Positions 27,738 through 36,593 of a DNA stretch of 64,000 bases are shown piece by piece (within the stretch, counting starts at the first letter, position 1; every line of letters begins with the position of its first letter). This stretch comes from Solibacillus daqui. Lineage in GTDB: Bacteria; Bacillota; Bacilli; Bacillales_A; Planococcaceae. A program made the position numbers and the translations under genes. The stretch covers positions 3,452,001 to 3,516,000 of the forward strand of contig NZ_CP114887.1 in NCBI RefSeq assembly GCF_028747805.1. Reading direction: 5' to 3'. The notes under the pieces were generated by a model. That model had not been told where the DNA came from, ran no database searches, and saw nothing but the letters and a program-made list of their open reading frames with translations.

Positions 27738-27836
27738 CACATCCCTACGCAAGTGCTAACTTACAGGTTCAAAGAGTCAGCGCAATATCCGTGCGCAATC
27801 TCAGCCGACTTAATCGGCCCCCCTTGTGGTACATCT
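27738..27836 (-). ncRNA. TPP riboswitch (THI element)
   Basis: On minus the leader shows the THI-box landmarks in order: ACAAGGGGGGCC, GGCTGAGATT, GAACCTG and GCGTAGGGAT. An intrinsic terminator follows. With bound thiamine pyrophosphate, thiT transcription should stop. The variable P3 region is the short CGCACGG/ATTGCG part. Confidence 0.95.
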
Positions 27837-27951
27837 CGATACTATTGTTTGAACACAATCATTGTAGCCAATAATGTGACAATTTTCAACCTCTTTCTTT
27901 GAAACTATTTTTCACCTTATCCGTATGATGAATTAAAAGGAGTGGATTTTT

Positions 27952-28278
27952 ATGAATCAATCAAAGGGATTAAGTGCACTTGGCTATTTAAGCTTCTATT
28001 TTGCGCCGTTTATTTTACCACTTATCGTTTTTTTCGTGACAAAGGATGATTTTGTCAAACATCATAACAAACGGGCTTTTATTTCACAGCTATTTCCGAT
28101 TGTTTTAGGTATTATTTACTTTATTTCATTTATTGTATTTGTAGTTACAGATAGTAATTTTTACGGACCGGGTAACTTATTTGAAGGTTGGATTTTTATT
28201 GGTTTCATCATTTTGGCAGTCATTTCATTTGCGATTGCGATTTGGAATCTTGTGCAAGCCATTAAAGTATTACGCTAA
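27952..28278 (+). CDS. DUF4870 (Tic20-like) membrane protein
   Basis: A 108-residue protein with three to four membrane helices: LSALGYLSFYFAPFILPLI, then DDFVKHHNKRAF, the conserved soluble turn of DUF4870 proteins, and two more helices. Function unknown. ATG 27952 follows AAAAGGAGTGG. It is divergent from thiT and followed closely by a small basic protein gene. Confidence 0.8.
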   Translation: MNQSKGLSALGYLSFYFAPFILPLIVFFVTKDDFVKHHNKRAFISQLFPIVLGIIYFISFIVFVVTDSNFYGPGNLFEGWIFIGFIILAVISFAIAIWNLVQAIKVLR

Positions 28279-28346
28279 TGTTTAATATGGCCCAATTATT
28301 GGGTATATTTTTAATACAATTTCCGTTTCATTAAGGAGTGTCATTC

Positions 28347-28475
28347 ATGAAGTTAAATAAAGTTATTAAAACAGCCATCAAATACGGACCGATCGTTTAC
28401 CCAATTATAAAAAAAGTTCTCGATAATCGTTCAACACCAAAACAACCAAACATTCCACGGACTCCTAAAAAATAA
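28347..28475 (+). CDS. 42-residue basic peptide
   Basis: A short gene with a good start (TTAAGGAGTG, then ATG) encoding a very basic peptide: an amphipathic segment LNKVIKTAIKYGPIVYPIIKK followed in part by a Pro/Lys tail ending PRTPKK. A terminator follows directly. It lies 68 bases after the DUF4870 gene and may be co-transcribed. Similar short basic proteins are common hypotheticals in bacilli; I do not recognise a family. Confidence 0.6.
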   Translation: MKLNKVIKTAIKYGPIVYPIIKKVLDNRSTPKQPNIPRTPKK

Positions 28476-28486
28476 AGAAACTAAAG

Positions 28487-28521
28487 AACTGTCCTAAAAG
28501 TGTTAACTTTTTGGACAGTGC
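28487..28521 (+). terminator. Terminator after the small basic gene
   Basis: ACTGTCC..AAAAGT pairs with ACTTTTTGGACAGT; same sequence family as the hairpins at 19.9, 28.66, 36.55 and 41.8 kb. Confidence 0.7.
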
Positions 28522-28582
28522 TCCACTCATGTGTTAATTATCCGCTGTAGGTTGTTTTTCTCGGTGTTCGCAAGTAAAGAAC

Positions 28583-28619
28583 GAATGCTAAAAACATCAG
28601 GTCCTGTGACAACGCATTC
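28583..28619 (-). repeat. Possible lone, diverged module of the structured repeat
   Basis: On minus: GAATGC, GTT, GTCACAGGACCTGAT, then TTTTTA, GCATTC. The order outer arm, GTT, short inner hairpin, (GT)NTTA-like linker, outer arm is the one seen in copies A-D, with different arm sequences. It sits between two terminator hairpins downstream of sbcC, in otherwise featureless DNA. Confidence 0.4.
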
Positions 28620-28655
28620 ACGACTAGCTTTTTGCTAGTCTCCATCCTTAGTGCA

Positions 28656-28693
28656 AAGGGCTTGTCCAGAAATTACTTTCCGGACAAGCCCTT
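28656..28693. terminator. Terminator hairpin downstream of sbcC
   Basis: AAGGGCTTGTCC and GGACAAGCCCTT pair perfectly. The U-rich tail is better on plus, but the position, eight bases past the sbcC stop, suggests it also serves sbcC. Confidence 0.65.
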
Positions 28694-28701
28694 CGTTTCT
28701 T

Positions 28702-31700
28702 TTACTTCACAATAATTTCAGTTGTACTATGACCTTCTTTTAACTTTTTCACTTGTAAAATCGCTGGCATTGCTGCTTTTAATTCGGCGACATGCGAAAT
28801 AATACCGATAAGTCGTCCTGTTTGCTGAAGGTCAATTAAAATATCAATCGCACGGCGTAACGCCTCCTCATCGAGCGTACCAAAACCTTCATCGATAAAC
28901 ATCGTATCTATATGCACACTTCCTTGTACACTTTGAATAACATCCGCCATCCCAAGTGCCAAGGATAATGAAGCATTGAATTTTTCGCCACCAGACAACG
29001 TTTTAACATCACGTGTTTGCCCTGTATTGCTATCATAAACATCAATACTTAAACCACTTTGCGCATTACCCTCTTTACGCCCAGTAGATTTCAGGAAATA
29101 TTGACCATTTGATAAAATCCGTAAGCGTTCATTTGCGGCATGCGTTACCTTTTCTAAATAGCCAATTTGTGCAAAGCGTTCAAAGCTGATTTTCGCATCA
29201 TTTTGACCACGCACAAGATCATATACATGCTCCATTTGCTGTAATTTTACTTTATAGCTTTCAATCTGGTCTGCAGATTGTTCAAGCTTCTGTAATGTTG
29301 TTAGGCATTGTGTTCCATAGGATTCCGTTTGCTTCATCGCTGCATAACGCTCATCTTGTTCGTTATTTAATGTTGTTAGGTGTTGTTGAAGCTCAGTTAA
29401 ATCCGCAAGCTGCTTTCCTTCAAGCTGCTCCTGGTCTTCAGTAATTTGCGCCGTTAATGTATGCAGCTGTTGCTTGTACGCTTCAAGCATCTGACGAATT
29501 TCATGCTGTGCTTGCTCTGCTAATAATGCTTGTTGATAGCTTTCTAATGAGAAGTGTTCGTTTTGCAATGACGTTGCAAATGCAATATGTGCTAATTCAT
29601 GCTCATGCTGCTTATCCGATAAATGATTCACCTCATGTAGCTGATTGACCTCACTTGAATTTTGCTGTAATTGTGCCTGTTGCAATGCATCGAAAGCTCG
29701 CTTTAACTCGTTCTTTAATGATTGATGCTGCTGAAGTTGATTGGATAAAGCAATTTGAACTTCAGCAACTGTAGTAAATTGTGGTAACAATGATAGCTCA
29801 CTTTGCTCAAGTTTGCCCTTTTCCTGTGCTAGCTGCGTCTGAATTTCTTGAACGTATGCCTGTCCTTTTTCAAGACGCCCTTGAATTACTTCACGCTTTT
29901 CGTTGAATTGTTCTAGCTGTGTGCGTTCAGTTGTTAATTGCTGTTGCTTTACTCGCAAATCTGCTAGATGTGAAGCTAATGTTTGTAGCTGTTCCTCATA
30001 CTGTGCTAATGCCTCTAGCTGTAATTGCTGGCGTTGTATTTGGTTATGCTTTTCAGTATTTGTTTGTTGCTCAATTTCAAGTTTTGATTGTACTTGATAA
30101 TAGCTTTGGCGAGCTGCATCTGATTGTTGTCGCAATTGCTCTATTTGCGTGTCATCCACTTGAAGCATTTCACTATTATGAATAGCTGGATGTTCTGTAC
30201 TACCACATACCGGGCAAGCATCCCCATTGTGCAATGAGGCAGCTAAAAAGGCGGCCTGATTGCTACGAATTTGTTGCTCTACCGCATGTAAGGCTTGCTC
30301 AGCTTTTGTTGCTTGTTGCTCCTTAGACAACGCATCAGCCTTTAATAGCTCTATGTTCATTTGCAGTTTTGCTGTCTCTTTTACAAGCTCAACATTGCGT
30401 GTTGCTGTGGCATGAGCTTCAAATGTTTGTTCATACTGTGCTACAGCCTGTTCAAGCACTGTTACAACATTTTGTTGGTTTTGTTGCTGTAGCTTTAATT
30501 CAACCAATTCCCCCTGTAAATTATCATATAAGGTTTGTGCTTTAAGCTGCTGAGCCTTTAGCTGATCGACATGATTGCGCTGAATATCAATTGTTTCATA
30601 AATAGGAATTATTTGTTCAAGCTGCGAAATATTTTTTGTATACGTTTCTAATAATGCTTCATCCTTCTGCACGTTTTCATAGGCTAGTGTTGCCGTAATA
30701 AGTTGCTGCTTGGCTTGTTCGGATTCTAATTTAGCCTTTTCTACTGCCGTCGTTGCTGACTGAAGCTGTGATTTTAGCTTGGTTAATTCGCGCTCCAGTG
30801 GCTCAATTTGATGAGCTTTTTGTGCAAGCAGTAATCGTTCTTCCTGCGCTGCCATTTCATTTTGTTGTTGCTGTAAACGTGAAAGCTCGGTTTGACGTTG
30901 CATAAAGCGTTCAATACGTTCATTAATAAGCTTTTGCTCACTAAACTGTATATTTAACTTTGTTGCAAGTCCTTTTACTTGTTCATATTGTTGTGAAAGC
31001 TCGGTTGATTGTTGCTCATAAAAGCCTTGTTCTTCTATAAGCCCCTGTTTTATTTGATACATATTAATCGCATCATAGTTAATTGCGACAAATAATGCCG
31101 ATTCACGTTCTGGTAAACGCGATTTTATTTCTTGAATGGTATGGTCCTGCTGCATTTGTGCATGCTCGTACAATTTATCTGCTTGTTTCTTTTTATCACG
31201 CAGTAGCTCTACCATTTTTGTAAAGCGCTCGGTTTTGAAAATTTTACGGAAAATCTCTTCCTTATGCTTAGACTCTGATGTTAAGAGCTTTTGGAATTCA
31301 CCTTGTGGTAGCATCACAATTTGGTTAAATTGTGATTGCGTTAAACCAATCAATTCCTCAACCTTTGCTTGTACGAGCTTTACTTGGAATTTTTCAACAG
31401 CAGGTATTATCTGACCGCCTGTAATATCATAAAACTCACGCTTTGCACGGTCTCCGTCATGACCAAACTTTCGCCAAATACGGTATATACGTCCGCGTAC
31501 CTCAAATTCAAGTTCTACCTCTGTATCCACTGTGATATCAGCAAAATCACTTCTTAAAAATAAGGATTTATCGCGGTCTTCACCGCTCCCTGCATCATAT
31601 AAGGCAAATGTAATCGCATCAAAAATCGTCGTTTTTCCTGCACCTGTTGAACCCGAAACGACGAAAATACCATGTTCATGCAACTGTGTAAAATCAATTA

Positions 31701-31755
31701 CTTCCTTGTCTTTATACGGACCAAATGCCGTCATAGATAATTTTAATGGTTTCAT
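28702..31755 (-). CDS. sbcC: Exonuclease SbcC (Rad50-like SMC ATPase)
   Basis: A 1017-residue ATPase of the SbcCD complex, which cuts hairpins and processes double-strand break ends. Walker A is GSTGAGKTTIFDAITFALYD near residue 35. A long Gln-rich coiled coil spans about 180-850, with the zinc hook CPVC near 515 at its tip. The C-terminal lobe has the ABC signature TLSGGEKFNASL and Walker B MFIDEGFGTLDE. It starts four bases after the stop of sbcD, so the two are one operon. Length is normal. Confidence 0.95.
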   Translation of the reverse strand: MKPLKLSMTAFGPYKDKEVIDFTQLHEHGIFVVSGSTGAGKTTIFDAITFALYDAGSGEDRDKSLFLRSDFADITVDTEVELEFEVRGRIYRIWRKFGHDGDRAKREFYDITGGQIIPAVEKFQVKLVQAKVEELIGLTQSQFNQIVMLPQGEFQKLLTSESKHKEEIFRKIFKTERFTKMVELLRDKKKQADKLYEHAQMQQDHTIQEIKSRLPERESALFVAINYDAINMYQIKQGLIEEQGFYEQQSTELSQQYEQVKGLATKLNIQFSEQKLINERIERFMQRQTELSRLQQQQNEMAAQEERLLLAQKAHQIEPLERELTKLKSQLQSATTAVEKAKLESEQAKQQLITATLAYENVQKDEALLETYTKNISQLEQIIPIYETIDIQRNHVDQLKAQQLKAQTLYDNLQGELVELKLQQQNQQNVVTVLEQAVAQYEQTFEAHATATRNVELVKETAKLQMNIELLKADALSKEQQATKAEQALHAVEQQIRSNQAAFLAASLHNGDACPVCGSTEHPAIHNSEMLQVDDTQIEQLRQQSDAARQSYYQVQSKLEIEQQTNTEKHNQIQRQQLQLEALAQYEEQLQTLASHLADLRVKQQQLTTERTQLEQFNEKREVIQGRLEKGQAYVQEIQTQLAQEKGKLEQSELSLLPQFTTVAEVQIALSNQLQQHQSLKNELKRAFDALQQAQLQQNSSEVNQLHEVNHLSDKQHEHELAHIAFATSLQNEHFSLESYQQALLAEQAQHEIRQMLEAYKQQLHTLTAQITEDQEQLEGKQLADLTELQQHLTTLNNEQDERYAAMKQTESYGTQCLTTLQKLEQSADQIESYKVKLQQMEHVYDLVRGQNDAKISFERFAQIGYLEKVTHAANERLRILSNGQYFLKSTGRKEGNAQSGLSIDVYDSNTGQTRDVKTLSGGEKFNASLSLALGMADVIQSVQGSVHIDTMFIDEGFGTLDEEALRRAIDILIDLQQTGRLIGIISHVAELKAAMPAILQVKKLKEGHSTTEIIVK

Positions 31756-31759
31756 TTAT

Positions 31760-32920
31760 TTACACCTCCTGCTTTTCGCGTTCGTTATCAAGTAATTGTT
31801 GGAGTACATTTGTATAAATAGATTTGATATCCGCTGTAAGTTCTTTACCTGTCATTTCACTATAAAATAATTCAAATAGCTCTGAATCGTCCATTTGTAC
31901 ACGATTCATCGTCGCTGATTGCTGCTCCATTTGTGCAAAAACGGCTACGCGCTCGATGTGCAGTGCATTTGGGTACACAGTACGCACAAGTCCCGCTGCC
32001 CCTTTAACATAGCCTTCATCTTCTAGCTTCACAAATACATAATCGTCACTTTTCGTATGTTGTAAAATATCGTCTAATAAACCCTTTACAATGCGCATTT
32101 CACGTTTCGGTACGAGCAGCTTTTTCTCTATCGTAACTGTGCCGTCCTGAGCTAAATCAAGCATTAAAAAGCCTTTTTTATGCGTCACTTCCGATTCCGA
32201 ATATTTAAGTGGGGAACCTGAATATTGGATCGTTTCATTCGCAACAAAATGGGCTTGGTGCAAATGACCAAGCGCTGTATAGCAAAACGGCTCAAATAGC
32301 GCTGCATTGATGCATTCTGTACCACCAATCGTTAATTTGCGCTCGGAATCACTTGTGTTTAGTTCCGGCATACCGTCCTTCGTAATAAAGGCATGTCCCA
32401 TAATAATATTGCGCTTCGTCGAATCAAGCTTCCCTTTAATGTGATCAATAATTTTAGCCATTGCCGCTTCATGCGTTGTAATCGAATCATCGTCAAAAAG
32501 AATGCGCACTGTGGAAGGTTCTGCAAATGGTACTAAATAAAAATGCACCTCGCCAAATTCATCCTGCAGGATAACTGGCTCTATGTCATTTTCTAAATGA
32601 CCAACTAAATGCAAGCCACTTGCCTTCATTAAATCACTACCAAAATTTAAACGTGTTGCGCTATCATGATTTCCTGCAATCGCAACAATAGGCGTTTTTT
32701 CGTCGATTAATATTTGCTTAAATATTTTATTTAACAGTTGAATTGCCTCTGTTGGCGGAACAGAGCGATCATATAAATCACCAGCAATCATCACAACATC
32801 GGGTTTTTCAATTTTAATTTCCTCAATAAATTGTTGTAGAATGTACGCCTGATCTTCTGTCATCGCTACACCTTGTACAAGTTTTCCTAAATGCCAATCT
32901 GCTGTATGAAAGATTTTCAT
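31760..32920 (-). CDS. sbcD: Exonuclease SbcD (Mre11-like nuclease)
   Basis: A 386-residue metallophosphoesterase nuclease, partner of SbcC. Phosphodiesterase motifs are FHTADWHLG, IAGDLYDR, IAGNHDS, MGHAF and LGHLH; a C-terminal capping and SbcC-binding part follows. Start ATG 32920 has AGGAGGCG before it. A LexA-like box lies 71-84 bases upstream, which suggests SOS control of sbcDC. No addAB genes precede it here, unlike in B. subtilis. Confidence 0.95.
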   Translation of the reverse strand: MKIFHTADWHLGKLVQGVAMTEDQAYILQQFIEEIKIEKPDVVMIAGDLYDRSVPPTEAIQLLNKIFKQILIDEKTPIVAIAGNHDSATRLNFGSDLMKASGLHLVGHLENDIEPVILQDEFGEVHFYLVPFAEPSTVRILFDDDSITTHEAAMAKIIDHIKGKLDSTKRNIIMGHAFITKDGMPELNTSDSERKLTIGGTECINAALFEPFCYTALGHLHQAHFVANETIQYSGSPLKYSESEVTHKKGFLMLDLAQDGTVTIEKKLLVPKREMRIVKGLLDDILQHTKSDDYVFVKLEDEGYVKGAAGLVRTVYPNALHIERVAVFAQMEQQSATMNRVQMDDSELFELFYSEMTGKELTADIKSIYTNVLQQLLDNEREKQEV

Positions 32921-32975
32921 GAGTGACGCCTCCTAGTCAAAAGATCTTATTTTTAGTGTACATGAGTGCCATCAA

Positions 32976-33021
32976 AAACACCACAATATACGAATACTCG
33001 TTCGTATATTGTGGTGTTTTG
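32976..33021 (-). terminator. Long hairpin terminator between the GDSL gene and sbcD
   Basis: AACACCACAATATACGAA and TTCGTATATTGTGGTGTT are complementary over 18 bases. It ends the upstream GDSL gene (minus), and its tip contains the LexA-like site. Confidence 0.85.
32991..33004 (-). promoter_or_regulatory. LexA (SOS) box candidate upstream of sbcDC
   Basis: CGAATACTCGTTCG matches CGAACNNNNGTTCG at nine of ten fixed positions; the CGAAT half is also found in known Bacillus SOS boxes. It sits about 70 bases before sbcD. No clear -35/-10 could be assigned around it. Confidence 0.6.
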
Positions 33022-33033
33022 TTTATATAATTG

Positions 33034-33885
33034 TTAAACATATATTGCTAATGGTGCTTTGACATTATGAATGGCTACCGTCTTACTTTGAAATTGTTCA
33101 CGTAGCCGTAGCATTTGTTCAAAGCTTTTTGGGTTAGGTGCTGGTAATTCGCTAGCCTGCAATTGTAACGAATCATCTCCGCTATATCTTCGCAGTATCG
33201 CATTCGCCATTATTAAATAACCGAGTTGATTGGGATGTACATCATTATTATTCGTTAAATAATTCCCTCGATTTTCTTCGAAGCTATCATATACATCAAC
33301 AAAGATCATGCTTGCTCGCTTTGCCTCTTGCGCCAAAATATCATTCAATAATTTTAGCGCTGCGGCTGCTCCCCCTACTTGCTCTTGATGAACACTGACA
33401 TATGGGAAATAGTAACCTACTACATATACATCTGCTTTTGGCGCAAGTTCACGTACAAGCAGCAGCAATTGAGCTATTTCTTCACGCACATTATTTAACG
33501 CCAAGTTTGCATTGAGTTGTGAAAAATTCAATGTCCCTTGATTCGGATTATGCGCGATTAACGGTAATAAATCATTAGCACCTGCAGAAATGGTAATGAC
33601 CGTGGCATCTTGAAGTAACAACGCGGCTTGCTCAGACTTAACAGTATCAATTACATCACTTACACGATATCCAGGGAAAGTAAGCTCTTTTGTAAAATGA
33701 GCTAGCTTCCCTTTCTTTTGAAGTTGTAATGCAATAAAATCCGTGTAACCCGCATCGATTTGTGAATACGGTGTTTGCCCTGCTGCTAAAGAATCGCCAA
33801 GCGCGATATATACTTCACGTTCATTTGCCATAGCTTGTGCCGGTAACAATAAACAAATTAGTAGCGCGAACAAACACTTGCGCAT
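33034..33885 (-). CDS. Secreted SGNH/GDSL hydrolase
   Basis: A 283-residue esterase or lipase-like hydrolase with a signal peptide ending near ANA (residues 1-21). The SGNH blocks are visible: GDSLAAG (catalytic Ser), the conserved Gly in the PGYRVSD region, GANDLL (Asn) and DVHPNQLG (Asp-His). Substrate unknown; secreted family members act on lipids or acetylated cell-wall polymers. ATG 33885 follows GGTGAGGTG. It is the last gene of the run helicase-ampS-GDSL, separated by 97 bases. Confidence 0.85.
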   Translation of the reverse strand: MRKCLFALLICLLLPAQAMANEREVYIALGDSLAAGQTPYSQIDAGYTDFIALQLQKKGKLAHFTKELTFPGYRVSDVIDTVKSEQAALLLQDATVITISAGANDLLPLIAHNPNQGTLNFSQLNANLALNNVREEIAQLLLLVRELAPKADVYVVGYYFPYVSVHQEQVGGAAAALKLLNDILAQEAKRASMIFVDVYDSFEENRGNYLTNNNDVHPNQLGYLIMANAILRRYSGDDSLQLQASELPAPNPKSFEQMLRLREQFQSKTVAIHNVKAPLAIYV

Positions 33886-33982
33886 CACTTCACCTCACCC
33901 ATAAAAAATCATTTACATTTCTGCATACATTCCGTCTTAAGCGTTATTATTTTCAATCGGTTTCACATAGAAACCATTAGAA

Positions 33983-35212
33983 TTAAAATGCCCAATTTCC
34001 TTTACGGAAGATTGGTTCGACTCTGCCATCTGCTAAAATTCCGTCGATATTCATTTCCGCACTACCAATCATGAAATCTTCATGCGTAATTGACGTGTTA
34101 ATACCTAATGTCTCTAATTGTCCTTTTTCTAGCTCCTTACCACCCTCATAGCAAGTTGGGTAAGCTTCACCAATCGCTAAGTGGTTCGAGGCGTTTTCAT
34201 CGAATAAGGTATTGTAATATAAAATATTCGACGCTGAAATAGGTGATTCGTGTGGCACTAATGCTACCTCACCTAAATATCGAGAGCCTTCATCTGAATC
34301 GATTAATTGTTGCAGTAAATCTTGACCAACCTTAGCTTCTGCACCAACAATTTTCCCTTTTTCAAATGTGAGCTTAAAATCGTCAATAATATTCCCTTTA
34401 TAAACAAGTGGTTTTGTATTAGAAACATAGCCATTCACGCCAAATTTCGCCGGTAATGTAAATACCTCTTCAGTCGGCATATTGGCAATAAATGTTGTAT
34501 TAGCAGGTGTTTTGCTACTACCACTTTTCCATAAATGCTTTTCAGGTAATTCAATAGTTAAATCTGTGCCTGGAGCAGTGTAGTGTAGTTTTGCATATTT
34601 CTTCGCATTTAACTGATCTGCACGCGCATGTAGATTCGTGATATGACCTTCCCAGTTTTCTACGGCATTACCTTCTCCGATACGAACTGTTTTGAAAATT
34701 GCTTCCCATAAAGCGTCTACCTGCTCGTTTTCAGGTAACTCTGGGAATACTTTAGCTGCCCATTTGGGTGATGGTACAGCGATGATTGACCATGCAATAT
34801 CGTCGTTCATAACTGCTTTACGATAGTTTACTAATGCTGTACCCGCCGCTTTTTGTTGTGCACCGATTTTTTCAACATCAATCCCTGCTAATAAATCCGG
34901 ATTTTCCGCGTCGATCCACAGTAATGCACCTTTACGCTCAATTAATTCTTCACGCTGTGCAACAGTCCATTTCGGGAAATTTGCAGTTTCTTCAACTGTA
35001 ACATTTTCATAATAGGCACGCTCGAAGCATGAATCTGTTAAGTTGACATGCACACGCCCAGCGCCTGCCTCATAAGCTTTCTTTACAACGATACGTGTGA
35101 AATCTAACGTATCAGTAGAAGTGTTGATTAATAAATATTGACCCTTTTGAACATTAACGCCAATTTTTACGGCTAACTCTGCAAATTGCTCTAATTTTTC
35201 TTCAAATGTCAT
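33983..35212 (-). CDS. M29 family aminopeptidase (AmpS-like), copy 2
   Basis: A 409-residue relative of the peptidase at 21.7 kb with the same landmarks: MPTEEVFTL, GEVALVPHESPIS, FDENASNHLAIG and the terminal GNWAF. The order of domains and length are identical, so it is a paralogue, not a fragment. ATG 35212 lies three bases after the stop of the helicase gene, so they are translated from one message. The functional difference between the two copies cannot be read from sequence. Confidence 0.87.
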   Translation of the reverse strand: MTFEEKLEQFAELAVKIGVNVQKGQYLLINTSTDTLDFTRIVVKKAYEAGAGRVHVNLTDSCFERAYYENVTVEETANFPKWTVAQREELIERKGALLWIDAENPDLLAGIDVEKIGAQQKAAGTALVNYRKAVMNDDIAWSIIAVPSPKWAAKVFPELPENEQVDALWEAIFKTVRIGEGNAVENWEGHITNLHARADQLNAKKYAKLHYTAPGTDLTIELPEKHLWKSGSSKTPANTTFIANMPTEEVFTLPAKFGVNGYVSNTKPLVYKGNIIDDFKLTFEKGKIVGAEAKVGQDLLQQLIDSDEGSRYLGEVALVPHESPISASNILYYNTLFDENASNHLAIGEAYPTCYEGGKELEKGQLETLGINTSITHEDFMIGSAEMNIDGILADGRVEPIFRKGNWAF

Positions 35213-35215
35213 CTG

Positions 35216-36451
35216 TTATTTCTCCTTCTTCTTACTGAATTTCATACCTTTTTTACCTGTTTTTGATTGATACGGTTTTTTTTCTGCTTTTGTCGCTGGA
35301 GCTGATGATGCTTTTGAAGCCGTTACCGTTTTCGCATTGCCTTCAATGAATTCACCACGGTTCCATACTTTTTGCACGCCTTTTAATGATAATTCGCGCA
35401 ACCATTTTTTATACGTTTTTTCATCTTTATAAGAAAGTAATGTTAATACTTCACCATCCGCACCCGCACGACCCGTACGACCAGAGCGGTGTGTATATTG
35501 TTCAATCGTGCGTGGAACATCGACATGAACAACATGTGTTAAACCAGAAATATCTAAGCCACGAGCCGCAATATCCGTTGCGATTAAAATTCGTGCCTCG
35601 CCATTACGGAATGCATCTAGTGCTTTTTTACGCTCTTCTTTTTTCATATCTGAATGCAGCGCTACAATTGGAGCATCCCTATATTCAAGCTTGCTTTGTT
35701 TCATTAATACTTGGTCGATATTGTTGACGAACGCTAACCCCCGCACGCCTTCAATATTCGCTAAGCGGCGTAGCATATCTGTTTTGTCTCGCTCTTCCAC
35801 CTTAACAAAAGAATGCACGACCTTGCCGAATTTCACCATGTCTTCTGGATTGATTTTGATTGCGACTGGCTCAAACATTAAACGCTCTGCTACAAGTTTA
35901 ATCTCCTCTGTAATAGTTGCTGAAACAACTACCACTTGACGACCGAAAGCCGCACCCTCGATGAATGATTTTACAACAACGCGGTATTCACGGCTTAGTA
36001 GCTGATCACATTCATCTAAAACAACGGTTTCGATTTCTTTTAATTTTAATTTTCCTTGGCGCGCTAATTCGTTTAAGCGTCCTGGTGTACCAACAACAAT
36101 TGTTGGCTTTTTCTTTAATTTTTCAATTTGTCGAGCTGAGTTCGCACCACCGATTAATTGTTGTACTGTAATATCTGTGCCCTCTGTCCACTGACGGATT
36201 ACTTCAACAATTTGCATTGCTAATTCTTGTGATGGCGCTACGATTAATGCTTGTGTTTGCTTTTTTGAACCATCTACTTTATTTAAAATTGGTAGTGTAT
36301 AAGCTAATGTTTTCCCCGAGCCCGTTGGAGATTCTGCCACAATGTCTTTTCCGTCAAGCATTGCTGGAATCATCTCTTCCTGAATTTTCATTGTCGCATC
36401 AAACGACCATTTATTTTGAAGTGTTTCCTTTAGTAAATTGATAACTGACAT
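35216..36451 (-). CDS. DECD-box RNA helicase, YfmL-like
   Basis: A 411-residue superfamily 2 helicase. Motif I is SPTGSGKTLAY, Ia APSQELAMQI (instead of PTRELA), motif II is DECD rather than DEAD, III SAT, V ATDIAARGLDI and VI HRSGRTGRAG. A basic, disordered tail (residues 370-411, Lys/Ser/Ala) follows. The divergent Ia and II motifs resemble B. subtilis YfmL, which acts in ribosome assembly or cold growth. ATG 36451 is preceded by a weak AAAGGTGG site. Co-transcribed with the AmpS-like gene. Confidence 0.85.
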   Translation of the reverse strand: MSVINLLKETLQNKWSFDATMKIQEEMIPAMLDGKDIVAESPTGSGKTLAYTLPILNKVDGSKKQTQALIVAPSQELAMQIVEVIRQWTEGTDITVQQLIGGANSARQIEKLKKKPTIVVGTPGRLNELARQGKLKLKEIETVVLDECDQLLSREYRVVVKSFIEGAAFGRQVVVVSATITEEIKLVAERLMFEPVAIKINPEDMVKFGKVVHSFVKVEERDKTDMLRRLANIEGVRGLAFVNNIDQVLMKQSKLEYRDAPIVALHSDMKKEERKKALDAFRNGEARILIATDIAARGLDISGLTHVVHVDVPRTIEQYTHRSGRTGRAGADGEVLTLLSYKDEKTYKKWLRELSLKGVQKVWNRGEFIEGNAKTVTASKASSAPATKAEKKPYQSKTGKKGMKFSKKKEK

Positions 36452-36548
36452 ATTGTTTTACCACCTTTTATTCATTGATTTCAGTGTACCATATTCCATG
36501 AACGTAGGTGTAATTTGCATGTTCTCTAAAACTTTTGAAAAATATAAA

Positions 36549-36585
36549 AGGTGCTTGTCCAGAAATCACTTTCCGGACAAGCTCT
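36549..36585 (-). terminator. Terminator after thiolase
   Basis: GCTTGTCC..AAAGTGAT..GGACAAGC hairpin with a TTTTATATTTTT tail on minus. Nearly the same sequence as the one at 28656. Confidence 0.75.
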
Positions 36586-36593
36586 ACATAAAT

